Assembly: GCA_947627975.1 (NCBI GenBank)
Contig: CANQYB010000009.1
Coordinates: 1-42,011 of the forward strand
Direction of reading: 5' to 3'
Origin: an uncultured Bacilli bacterium
GTDB taxonomy: Bacteria > Bacillota_I > Bacilli_A > RF39 > UBA660
Length of the DNA: 42,011 nucleotides
Shown here: positions 15,715 to 23,579 of the stretch, piece after piece
Layout of the letters: each line of letters opens with the position of its first letter
Numbering within the stretch: position 1 is the stretch's first letter
Made by a program: the position numbers and the translations under genes
Notes under the pieces: generated by a model
Seen by the model: the letters and a program-made list of their open reading frames with translations, nothing else
Told to the model about the DNA's origin: nothing
Database searches by the model: none

Positions 15715-18213
15715 ATGAAAAACGAAACACAAGAAATTTTAAATAAAATTCAAGAATATGCTTTAGAGGAAATTATGGGCTTAAGATTTGGTGCTTATGC
15801 TAAAGAAATAATTCAAGATAGAGCAATACCAGATGTTCGTGATGGATTAAAGCCTGTTCAAAGAAGAATATTATTTGATATGTATAAAAATAATAATACA
15901 TATGAAAAAGGATATGTTAAATGTGCATATACTGTTGGCTCGGTACTTGGAAAGTATCATCCACATGGAGATTCATCGGTATATGATGCCATGATCAGAA
16001 TGAGTCAGTGGTGGAAACAAAATGAAATTTTAGTTGATATTCATGGTAATAATGGTTCAATGGATGGAGATTCTGCTGCTGCTTATCGTTATACAGAAGC
16101 TAGACTTTCTAAAATAAGTATGGAGCTTCTTAAAGATTTAGATAAAAATACTGTTTCATTTGCTCCCAACTTTGATGATCGCTTTTTAGAACCTACTGTT
16201 TTACCTGCAAAATTTCCTAATCTTTTAGTTAATGGTGCTAATGGAATTAGTGCCGGTTATGCTACAAATATTCCTCCCCATAATTTAGGTGAAATTATTG
16301 ATGCTACTATCAAAAGAATTGAATCGCCCAATTGTCATTTAGAAACTATTTTAGATATTGTAAAAGGACCCGATTTTCCTACCGGAGGAATTGTTGAAGG
16401 TAAGACTGGAATTATTGATGCTTTTAAAACTGGTAAAGGTAAAGTTATAATTAGGAGTAAAGTTCAATTTGTTAAAACTCAATCTAAGGAACAAATAATT
16501 GTAACGGAAATACCATTCGATGTTAATAAACAAAACTTAGTTAAAAAAATTGATGATATAAGAATTGATAAAAAAATTGAAGGAATTGCCGAAGTAAGAG
16601 ATGAAACTGATAAAGATGGATTAAGAATAGCAATAGATCTTAAAAAGGGGGCAAATAAAGATATAATTTTAAATTATTTACTTAAAAATACTGATTTATC
16701 AATATCTTATAATTATAATATGGTGGCTATTGTTAATAGAAGACCAATGACTTTAGGTATTTTATCAATTTTAGATGCTTACATTGCTCATCAAAAAGAA
16801 GTAATAATTAAACGTAGCCAATTTGATTTATTAAATTATAAAAAAAATTTACATATTGTTGAAGGATTAATAAAAGCATTAGATATTTTAGATGAAGTAA
16901 TAAAAACAATTAGAGCATCTAAAAATAAAGCTGATGCTAAAATCAATTTAGTTAACAACTATGATTTTACTATGGAACAAGCTGAGGCTATTGTCGATTT
17001 ACAATTATATAAATTAACTAATACTGATGTATCAGAATTAGAAAGTAAATTAGAACAACTAACTAAATTCATCAATGCTTTAGAAAGTATTTTAAATGAT
17101 GAAAATAAATTAAAAGAAGTTATGAAACATGAACTAAAAAAAATAAAAAAAGAATATGCTACAAAAAGAATTACGGAAATACGTGAAGAAATTACAGATA
17201 TTAAAATTGAAAAAAGCCACTTAATACCCAAAATTAAAACTTATGTAATAATTACAAATGAAGGCTATTTAAAAAGGGTATCATCTAAAAGTTATGCAGC
17301 CAGAAATGATGAAACAACTTTAAAACCAGGAGATTTTGTAAGTCAGATATATGAAACAGATACTCTTTCTAACTTAATTTTGTTTACTTCTTTGGGAAGA
17401 TATTTGTTTATTCCTGTTCACGAAATAACTGAATGTAAATGGAAAGATTTAGGTAAACATGTAAATAATTTAAGACCGATAGAAAATAAAGAGGAAATAA
17501 TTGGATCTTTAATATATAATGATAATGATATAGTTACGATGTTTACTAAGTTGGGAATTGTTAAAAGAACTTATTTAAAAGATTTGTTTGTTACTCGTTT
17601 TTCAAAGCCAATGACAGCAATTAAATTAAAGCAAAATGATGAACTTATTTCCATAACAAACAAAACTGGTAATTCAATAATTGTAACAAACAATGGCTAT
17701 GCATTAAATTTTTCATCTTCTGAAATACCATTAGTAGGTATTAAAGCCAGTGGAGTAAAAGGAATTAATTTAAAAAATGATTATGTTATCTTTGGAAATA
17801 ATACTGATGGAAGTGAATATTTAACAATATTTACAGCAATAAATGGAGCTAAAAGAATAAAATTAGAGTTATTAAATATTTCAACACGTGCCAAAAAGGG
17901 AACTATATTATTTAAAAAATTAAAGACTATAGATATTAAATTGATAAGTTGTCTTTTAACAAATTCTAAAACTACTATAGGGCTTAAAACAGAGGAAGAT
18001 ATTATTAATATAAGAGTTAGTGAAATTCCTATTATGGATTTATCTTCTACTTTTGGTAAATTTAATTCTTTCAAAATATTAAAAGCATTTATTGCCGATA
18101 ATCTAGAAAAAGAACCAGAAAAAAACGATGATGATAATATTGAAAAAAATAAAAATACTGAAAATATTAAAGAATTAACTATTTCAGATTTTATAAATGA
18201 ATTTAAAATATAA
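15715..18213 (+). CDS. parC: DNA topoisomerase IV subunit A
   Basis: The 832-residue product has a breakage-reunion domain with LKPVQRRILFDM, the quinolone region KYHPHGDSSVYD (S87 and D91 at the key positions, i.e. the susceptible type) and the catalytic tyrosine Y126 in AAYRYTE. A coiled-coil gate follows (about 350-490), then beta-pinwheel repeats to about 800 and an acidic tail (EKEPEKNDDDN). The tight pairing with parE, and HGNNGSMDGDSAAA as in ParC, separate it from GyrA. It forms the heterotetramer that resolves catenanes at segregation. The RBS AGGAAAA overlaps the parE end. Confidence 0.95.
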   Translation: MKNETQEILNKIQEYALEEIMGLRFGAYAKEIIQDRAIPDVRDGLKPVQRRILFDMYKNNNTYEKGYVKCAYTVGSVLGKYHPHGDSSVYDAMIRMSQWWKQNEILVDIHGNNGSMDGDSAAAYRYTEARLSKISMELLKDLDKNTVSFAPNFDDRFLEPTVLPAKFPNLLVNGANGISAGYATNIPPHNLGEIIDATIKRIESPNCHLETILDIVKGPDFPTGGIVEGKTGIIDAFKTGKGKVIIRSKVQFVKTQSKEQIIVTEIPFDVNKQNLVKKIDDIRIDKKIEGIAEVRDETDKDGLRIAIDLKKGANKDIILNYLLKNTDLSISYNYNMVAIVNRRPMTLGILSILDAYIAHQKEVIIKRSQFDLLNYKKNLHIVEGLIKALDILDEVIKTIRASKNKADAKINLVNNYDFTMEQAEAIVDLQLYKLTNTDVSELESKLEQLTKFINALESILNDENKLKEVMKHELKKIKKEYATKRITEIREEITDIKIEKSHLIPKIKTYVIITNEGYLKRVSSKSYAARNDETTLKPGDFVSQIYETDTLSNLILFTSLGRYLFIPVHEITECKWKDLGKHVNNLRPIENKEEIIGSLIYNDNDIVTMFTKLGIVKRTYLKDLFVTRFSKPMTAIKLKQNDELISITNKTGNSIIVTNNGYALNFSSSEIPLVGIKASGVKGINLKNDYVIFGNNTDGSEYLTIFTAINGAKRIKLELLNISTRAKKGTILFKKLKTIDIKLISCLLTNSKTTIGLKTEEDIINIRVSEIPIMDLSSTFGKFNSFKILKAFIADNLEKEPEKNDDDNIEKNKNTENIKELTISDFINEFKI

Positions 18214-18220
18214 GGTCTAC

Positions 18221-18255
18221 ATCACCTACTAAAATCATAAATTAAAGTAGGTGAT
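18221..18255 (+). promoter_or_regulatory. Hairpin sequestering the ylbD RBS with an anti-SD-like arm
   Basis: ATCACCTACT (18221-18230) pairs perfectly over 10 bp with AGTAGGTGAT (18246-18255) across a 15-nt loop. The right arm is the RBS of the next gene (AGGTGAT, five bases before its ATG). The left arm differs at one base from the 16S 3' end ATCACCTCCT. A short TTTTAT follows, so it may also act as a weak terminator for parC. Confidence 0.7.
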
Positions 18256-18260
18256 TTTAT

Positions 18261-18632
18261 ATGTCAAAAAAAGATGAATTCAAAAAATTTGCTTCAACTC
18301 ATCCTGAATTAATTAATTTTATAAATGATGGATCTATGACATGGCAAAAATTTTATGAAATTTATGATATATATGGAGATGATAATCGAAGTTGGTCAAA
18401 ATTTATAAATAACACATCAAATACTGAAAATATTAACATACCAAAAAAATTATCCGGTGTTGGAAAAATACTTGGTAATATAGATATGAATTCTATTCAA
18501 GAACATATTAATACTGCACAAAAAGCTTTAGGGGTAATTCAAGAATTAACTTTAAAAAATTCCTCAGATGTTTCCAATGTTGCAAAGGGTCCAACAAGTA
18601 CTAGACCAATTAATAAATTTTTTGAGGATTAA
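18261..18632 (+). CDS. ylbD: YlbD-family protein
   Basis: The 123-residue product contains the YlbD core near its start: FKKFASTHPELINFI followed by TWQKFYEIYDIYGDDNRSW (about residues 6-45). In Bacillus YlbD is listed as a putative spore coat protein, but evidence for a coat role in other lineages is lacking. The rest is helical and ends in a low-complexity tail. The next gene, two bases downstream, is YlbE-like, the same neighbour as in Bacillus subtilis, which supports both calls. Translation is likely controlled by the hairpin over its RBS. Confidence 0.75.
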   Translation: MSKKDEFKKFASTHPELINFINDGSMTWQKFYEIYDIYGDDNRSWSKFINNTSNTENINIPKKLSGVGKILGNIDMNSIQEHINTAQKALGVIQELTLKNSSDVSNVAKGPTSTRPINKFFED

Positions 18633-18634
18633 TT

Positions 18635-18859
18635 ATGCAATTAAATGTCCAATTTAAAATAATTAATGATAAAAAACTATATGACTATTTAAAACATAAT
18701 TCAAATTATATAAAAATGTTAAATCGCAATTCACTTAATTTAAAAAATTTTGAATCAGATATGAAAGATAAATATAAAACTAGGCCCAGTGATAAATTAA
18801 ATAACGTTATTGATAATATTGATTTAGTCACTAATATGTTAAATGTTTTTAAAAAATAA
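18635..18859 (+). CDS. ylbE: YlbE-like small protein
   Basis: The 74-residue product matches the YlbE pattern: LYDYLKHNSNYIKMLNRNS followed by LKNFESDMKDKYK and a helical tail. YlbE is about 80 residues in Bacillus and of unknown function. Its start lies two bases after the ylbD stop with the RBS GAGGA inside ylbD, so translation is probably coupled. No membrane segment or signal is present. Confidence 0.7.
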   Translation: MQLNVQFKIINDKKLYDYLKHNSNYIKMLNRNSLNLKNFESDMKDKYKTRPSDKLNNVIDNIDLVTNMLNVFKK

Positions 18860-18867
18860 AAAAAAGT

Positions 18868-18896
18868 TTGTAAAAATGCTCTATTAATGATAAAAT
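18868..18896 (+). promoter_or_regulatory. sepF promoter
   Basis: TTGTAA (18868-18873), 17 nt, then extended -10 TGATAAAAT with the hexamer at 18891-18896. A second TATAAT lies at 18906-18911 but is close to the RBS GGAGGA. Confidence 0.6.
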
Positions 18897-18925
18897 GATA
18901 CTAGATATAATTGGAGGAATGAATA

Positions 18926-19330
18926 ATGGCATTAAAAAATTTAAAGAAAGCATTATTTTCAGAAAGTGATGAAAAAGAAAATATAGAAGATAGTTATTAT
19001 GTTATGTCAGAAAGTGAAGCTTTGAAAGAAGCTGATAAATCTGGTAGTAAAATGATTTTAATTGAACCAAGAGCTAATTCTGAATCACAACAAATTGCTG
19101 ATCATTTAAAAAATAGAAATAGCGTAGTTGTTAATTTAAAAAGAGTTACTTCAGCACAAGCTAAAAGAATAATTGATTTTTTAAGTGGTACTGTTTATGC
19201 AATTGGTGGAGAACTTCAAAAAATTGGCAATGGTATATATCTTTGTACACCTAATAATGTAAATATTCAAGGAAAAATTACAGAAGACGGAAAAGAAGAA
19301 AACAAAACAGATGAAGAAGTAGAATGGTAA
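18926..19330 (+). CDS. sepF: Cell division protein SepF
   Basis: The 134-residue product has an N-terminal amphipathic helix ([11 protein letters not shown]) for membrane binding, a short acidic linker, and the SepF fold at about 40-115 ([48 protein letters not shown]). SepF tethers FtsZ to the membrane and bundles its filaments, overlapping in role with FtsA. No FtsA is in the window. The acidic tail [15 protein letters not shown] is variable in the family. divIVA follows 30 bases later, the common order in Gram-positive bacteria. Confidence 0.94.
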   Translation: MALKNLKKALFSESDEKENIEDSYYVMSESEALKEADKSGSKMILIEPRANSESQQIADHLKNRNSVVVNLKRVTSAQAKRIIDFLSGTVYAIGGELQKIGNGIYLCTPNNVNIQGKITEDGKEENKTDEEVEW

Positions 19331-19360
19331 AAAATGTTTTAAAAGAAAAGAGCAAGTTTT

Positions 19361-19792
19361 ATGGGTAAATTTAATACTAGTTTTAATGGTTATGATAAAA
19401 CTCAAGTTAATAATTTTATAGATGAAGTTACTATGAGATATAGTAATCTTTTAAATGCCTTAAAACTTAAAGATCAAGAATTAAAAGAAACAAAAGAAAA
19501 ATTATCTTATTTTGATAATTTAAGTGAGTCCTTTAATAAAGCTATACTTGCAGCTGAAGAAACATCAACTAGTATAAAAAAAATGGCAAGAGAGGAAAGT
19601 AATCAAGTTCTTGAAAAAGCTAAAAATAATGCATCGAGAATAATAAATGAAGCTTTAATGAAAGCTGAAAAAGCTGAAATGGAAGCTGAAGAAATAAAAA
19701 GAAAAGTTGCTGCGTATAAAAGAAGAATAAAAGCTGTAGTTTCTGAGCAGCTTGAATATTTAGATGAAATAGATGATATTAAAATTGATTAG
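19361..19792 (+). CDS. divIVA: DivIVA-family protein
   Basis: The 143-residue product starts with the DivIVA lipid-binding domain (FNTSFNGYDKTQVNNFIDEV) and continues as coiled coil (about 30-140) with Glu/Lys/Ala heptads. DivIVA and its relative GpsB bind curved membrane at the septum and poles. The length is shorter than Bacillus DivIVA (about 164) but longer than GpsB (about 98), and the position after sepF favours DivIVA. The RBS is weak (AGAAAAGAG). Confidence 0.88.
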   Translation: MGKFNTSFNGYDKTQVNNFIDEVTMRYSNLLNALKLKDQELKETKEKLSYFDNLSESFNKAILAAEETSTSIKKMAREESNQVLEKAKNNASRIINEALMKAEKAEMEAEEIKRKVAAYKRRIKAVVSEQLEYLDEIDDIKID

Positions 19793-19816
19793 ACAAGATT
19801 ATACTTGTTTAATTTT
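19793..19816 (+). terminator. Weak hairpin terminator after divIVA
   Basis: ACAAG (19793-19797), loop ATTATA, CTTGT (19804-19808), then TTAATTTTT. Only five base pairs. Confidence 0.45.
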
Positions 19817-19903
19817 TAATTGCCTGAAAAAAATAATCTAGATATATTTATTTTTTTTTTGTATAATTATATAGAGACTTTTTAAATCTTAGGAAGGAAA
19901 TAT

Positions 19904-20431
19904 ATGAAGTTATATTTAGTAAGACATGGTCAAACTGATTGGAATAAGCTGGGATTAATTCAAGGTGATTCTGATATTCCTTTAAATAATGAAGGTATTA
20001 AGCAAGCAAAAATTGTTAAAACAAAAATTAAAGATAAAATTGATATATGTTTTACTAGTCCTTTAAAAAGAGCGTTTCAAACAGCTAAAATTATTACCGA
20101 TGTCAATATAATACTTGATAAAAGATTAATCGAACGAAATATGGGAGAATTTGAAGGAAAAGATTTCTCAATTTATGCTACTGGAGATTATTGGAATTAT
20201 GATTTAAATTCTGGTGATTATGGGGTAGAAAAAGTCCAAGATTTATTTAAAAGAGCTCAAGATTTTATAGAAATGCTTAAAAAAAATTATAATGATAAGA
20301 CTGTTTTAGTAGTGTCACATGGTGCAACTATTAGGGCATTAAATTTTGTTATTAAAGGATATAATAAAAATATTGATTTTTTGAAATTAGAAGTTCCTAA
20401 TTGTAAAGTCTTTGAATTTGATATTAAATAA
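19904..20431 (+). CDS. Histidine phosphatase (phosphoglycerate mutase-like)
   Basis: The 175-residue product has the RHG signature YLVRHGQTDWN at its start, the family helix TSPLKRAFQTAKII with its Arg, IERNMGEFEGK, and the second catalytic His in VVSHGATIRAL. The length suits small broad-specificity phosphatases of the PhoE/GpmB/CobC kind rather than the 230-250 residue glycolytic dPGM, so the substrate is unclear. The RBS AGGAAGGAAA is strong. It lies 15 bases upstream of ackA and is probably co-transcribed. A TATAAT (19862-19867) upstream may be the -10 box. Confidence 0.85.
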   Translation: MKLYLVRHGQTDWNKLGLIQGDSDIPLNNEGIKQAKIVKTKIKDKIDICFTSPLKRAFQTAKIITDVNIILDKRLIERNMGEFEGKDFSIYATGDYWNYDLNSGDYGVEKVQDLFKRAQDFIEMLKKNYNDKTVLVVSHGATIRALNFVIKGYNKNIDFLKLEVPNCKVFEFDIK

Positions 20432-20446
20432 GAAAGAGGAGAAAAT

Positions 20447-21625
20447 ATGAAAATATTATCAGTAAATTGCGGTAGTTCATCATTAAAATTTCAATTATTT
20501 GAATTACCAGAAGAAAAAGTATTAATTTCAGGAGTATTTGAAAGAATAGGTATAGATAATTCTTTTTATACAATTAAAATTAATGATGAAAAAATAAAAA
20601 AAGAAATTGAACTTAAAAATCATAAACAAGCTTTTGAAATATTAACAAAAGAATTAATTGAAAACCATACTATTGAAAATTTAGAGGAAATTAAAGGAAT
20701 TGGACATAGAATAGTTCAAGGTGGCTCATACTTTGATAAAAGTGTAATTGTTAATGATGAAGTAATTGAAAAAATAGAGGAATTATCATCTCTTGCTCCT
20801 CTTCATAATCCAGCAGCCATAACAGGAATAAAAGCAAGTCAAGAAGTTATGCCAAATGCTATTCAAACAGCAGTTTTTGATACTGCTTTTCATCAAACTA
20901 TGAAAGAAGATGTTTATTTATATGCTTTGCCTTACGAATGGGCAAGTAAATATAAAGTAAGAAGATATGGTGCTCATGGTACTTCTCATAAATATTTAAC
21001 TTTAAAAATGGCTGAAATATTAAAAAATGCAAATACTAAACTAATTACTTGTCATATAGGAAATGGTGCTTCTATTAGTGCTATAAAAAACTCTAAATGT
21101 GTTGATACATCGATGGGACTTACACCAAATGCTGGACTAATTATGGGTTCTCGTTGTGGTGATATTGATGCAACTATAGTTACATACATTATGGAAAAAG
21201 AAAATTTTACTGCAGAAGAAATGGATAATATTTTAAATAAAAAAAGTGGTTTATTAGGAATTAGTGGTATTTCATCTGACTCTAGAGATATTGAAGAAGG
21301 AATAAAAAATGGTAATGAAAGATGTATACTGGCTAATAAAATGTATGTTAGGAGAATAATAGATTACATTGCTAAATATTATGTAGAATTAGAGGGAGCA
21401 GATGCAATAATATTTACTGCAGGAGTTGGAGAAAATTCTATTTCTCTACGTAAAGAAGTAATGGATGGATTAAAAATTTTAGGAGTAGAGTGTGATGATG
21501 AAAAAAATAATATTAGAGGTAAAATTGCTTTAATTACCAAAGAAACTTCTAAAATTCCTTGCTATGTAATTCCTACTAATGAAGAATTAATGATTGCTTT
21601 AGATACATATAATTTAGTTAAATAA
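20447..21625 (+). CDS. ackA: Acetate kinase
   Basis: The 392-residue product is full length. It opens with VNCGSSSLKFQLFE and carries VFDTAFHQTM, the AHGTSHKY loop with catalytic His, CHIGNGASISAI, VDTSMGLTPNAG and FTAGVGENS, all acetate-kinase signatures of the ASKHA fold. It interconverts acetyl phosphate plus ADP and acetate plus ATP, giving substrate-level ATP in fermentation. No pta is adjacent. A good RBS (AAAGAGGAG) precedes the ATG, and nrnA follows after 13 bases. Confidence 0.97.
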   Translation: MKILSVNCGSSSLKFQLFELPEEKVLISGVFERIGIDNSFYTIKINDEKIKKEIELKNHKQAFEILTKELIENHTIENLEEIKGIGHRIVQGGSYFDKSVIVNDEVIEKIEELSSLAPLHNPAAITGIKASQEVMPNAIQTAVFDTAFHQTMKEDVYLYALPYEWASKYKVRRYGAHGTSHKYLTLKMAEILKNANTKLITCHIGNGASISAIKNSKCVDTSMGLTPNAGLIMGSRCGDIDATIVTYIMEKENFTAEEMDNILNKKSGLLGISGISSDSRDIEEGIKNGNERCILANKMYVRRIIDYIAKYYVELEGADAIIFTAGVGENSISLRKEVMDGLKILGVECDDEKNNIRGKIALITKETSKIPCYVIPTNEELMIALDTYNLVK

Positions 21626-21638
21626 AAAGGAGTTAAAA

Positions 21639-22610
21639 ATGAATTTAGGGACACTAAAAAAGAAAATATTTAAAAGTATTAAAAATCATAATGAAATAAT
21701 TATTGCAAGACATATAGGCCCTGATCCTGATGCAATTGCTTCGACAAATGCACTAAAATTAGCTATAAAAGAAACTTTTAAAAATAAAAAAGTATTAGTT
21801 GTTGGAAAAAGTGTTTCACGTTTTAAGTATTTGGGTGAAATGGATAATATCGATGAAAATGTATTAAATAATCCCTTATTAATTGTTTTAGACGTTCCTA
21901 ATATTTCTAGAATAGATGGCATTAATTTTTCTAAATATAAAGATATTATTAAAATTGATCATCATCCTTATGAAGATAAAATGGGAAATATTGAATGGGT
22001 TGATGATAAAGCATCTAGTGTATCACAAATGATTACAGAACTTATTTTAGATACTAATTTATTATTACCAAAAAAAGCGGCAGAAAATTTATTTTTAGGA
22101 ATAGTTTCAGATAGTGAACGTTTTTCTCTTTCATATACTTCATCTAAAACTTTTTATTTAGTTGCTAAACTAATTGAAAAATCTAATATTGATATTGTAT
22201 CTTTATATAAATGTTTGTACATGAGACCTTTTTCTGAAATAAGATTTCAAGGATATATTGCTACAAATTTGAATGTTACGGAAAATAATTTTGCATATTT
22301 AAAAATTTCTAAAGAGGCAATATTAGAATATGGAGTTGATATTGCTGCTGCTTCAAATTTAGTTAATAATTTTAATTATATTAAAGAAATAATTGCTTGG
22401 GCACTAGTGGTTTATGATGAAAAAAATGAAATATTTAAAGTAAATATTAGATCAAGGGGGCCAGTTATTAATAATATTGCTTCTAAATATAATGGAGGAG
22501 GACATCCTTTAGCAAGTGGAGCGAGAATAAAGAATGAAAATGATGTAAATAATCTTTTTGCGGAACTTGATGAAGTATGTAAAAAATATAATGAGGATAG
22601 AAAAATTTAA
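21639..22610 (+). CDS. nrnA: DHH-family nanoRNase/pAp phosphatase NrnA
   Basis: The 323-residue product has the DHH motifs ARHIGPDPDAIAS (about 25), LDVPN (about 85), KIDHHP (about 105-110) and VSDSERF, and the DHHA1 domain motif GGGHPLASGAR at the C-terminus. This matches Bacillus NrnA, which degrades 2-5 nt RNA and dephosphorylates pAp. There is no membrane or PAS/GGDEF part, so it is not GdpP. It overlaps the recX start by 20 bases and belongs to the ackA transcript. Confidence 0.92.
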   Translation: MNLGTLKKKIFKSIKNHNEIIIARHIGPDPDAIASTNALKLAIKETFKNKKVLVVGKSVSRFKYLGEMDNIDENVLNNPLLIVLDVPNISRIDGINFSKYKDIIKIDHHPYEDKMGNIEWVDDKASSVSQMITELILDTNLLLPKKAAENLFLGIVSDSERFSLSYTSSKTFYLVAKLIEKSNIDIVSLYKCLYMRPFSEIRFQGYIATNLNVTENNFAYLKISKEAILEYGVDIAAASNLVNNFNYIKEIIAWALVVYDEKNEIFKVNIRSRGPVINNIASKYNGGGHPLASGARIKNENDVNNLFAELDEVCKKYNEDRKI

Positions 22611-23358
22611 AAAGTTAAAAAATAATGAATATGAAGTTATAATTGATTCTAAAAAAATAATTTTGTATGCTGATATAATTATTAAATATAATTTACTAGC
22701 TAAAAAAAATATAGATTCTTTATACTTATCTAAAATTGTTAATGAAAACAATGATTTGAATGGATATTATTTATCTTTAAATTATATTAATAAAAAATTA
22801 AGATGTGAAAAAGAAATAGAAGAATTTTTAAAAAGAAAAAATTTCACTGATGTAATAATTAATAAAACAATAAAAAAATTAAAAGAAAATAAATTATTGG
22901 ATAGAAATTTATATATTAAATCATACATCAATGATCAAATTAATTTATCATCAAATGGACCTAAAAAAATTAAAATTAATTTAATTAATTTAGGATTTTC
23001 AAATAATGAAATTGATGAATATTTAAATACAATTGATAATAGTATTTTTGAAATGAAAATTAAAAAATTAATTGAAAAAAAATTAAAATCTAATAATAAT
23101 TCTTCAAATTATAATATTAAACAAAAAATTACAAATTACTTAATAAATCTTGGTTATGAAAAAAAAGATATAAGTAATTATATAAACAATATAAAATTTT
23201 CTGAAACAGAAATTTTAGAAAGAAAAGCTAAACTAATTTTAAAAAAAATAAAGAAAACCGAAACCGATATTAATAAAATAAAAAATAAGTTAAAAGCTAA
23301 ATTATATTCACAAGGTTTTTCAATTGATGAAATAAATCAATATATAAATAATTTATAA
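22591..23358 (+). CDS. recX: RecX, regulator of RecA
   Basis: The track starts at 22558, but the ATG at 22591 gives MRIEKFKKLKNNEYEV, the usual RecX opening, and 255 residues. Repeated three-helix RecX units are visible (CEKEIEEFLKRKNFTDVIINKTIKKLKENKLLD, KKIKINLINLGFSNNEIDEYL, LINLGYEKKDISNYI). RecX binds RecA filaments and modulates recombination. No strong RBS is seen, so translation is probably coupled to nrnA, which it overlaps. recA is not in the window. The protein is extremely rich in Lys, Asn and Ile. Confidence 0.88.
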   Translation: MRIEKFKKLKNNEYEVIIDSKKIILYADIIIKYNLLAKKNIDSLYLSKIVNENNDLNGYYLSLNYINKKLRCEKEIEEFLKRKNFTDVIINKTIKKLKENKLLDRNLYIKSYINDQINLSSNGPKKIKINLINLGFSNNEIDEYLNTIDNSIFEMKIKKLIEKKLKSNNNSSNYNIKQKITNYLINLGYEKKDISNYINNIKFSETEILERKAKLILKKIKKTETDINKIKNKLKAKLYSQGFSIDEINQYINNL

Positions 23359-23386
23359 CAATTTGGACTTTTTCAAATTGTTTTTA
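23357..23386 (+). terminator. Rho-independent terminator after recX
   Basis: AACAATTTG (23357-23365), 8-nt loop, CAAATTGTT (23374-23382), then TTT. It overlaps the recX stop and ends the phosphatase-ackA-nrnA-recX unit. The rest of the gap to rnjB (to 23507) is plain AT-rich DNA in which I see nothing. Confidence 0.82.
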
Positions 23387-23507
23387 ATTGAAAATTTTTT
23401 TCAAAATTAATTTAGTTTATATGTAATTAAAGTAAAAAAAATATATATTAAAAAGAAAAAAACTATATTTATATCAAAATTATATAAAAGTATTATATCT
23501 AAAATTA

Positions 23508-23536
23508 TGGACATATGAAAATTTTTTTGATATAAT
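23508..23536 (+). promoter_or_regulatory. rnjB promoter
   Basis: TGGACA (23508-23513), 17 nt, TATAAT (23531-23536) with an extended TG (TGATATAAT). Confidence 0.8.
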
Positions 23537-23579
23537 TATTTCACTATTTTAACTTTAAATAATTAGAAAAGGGATGTTT

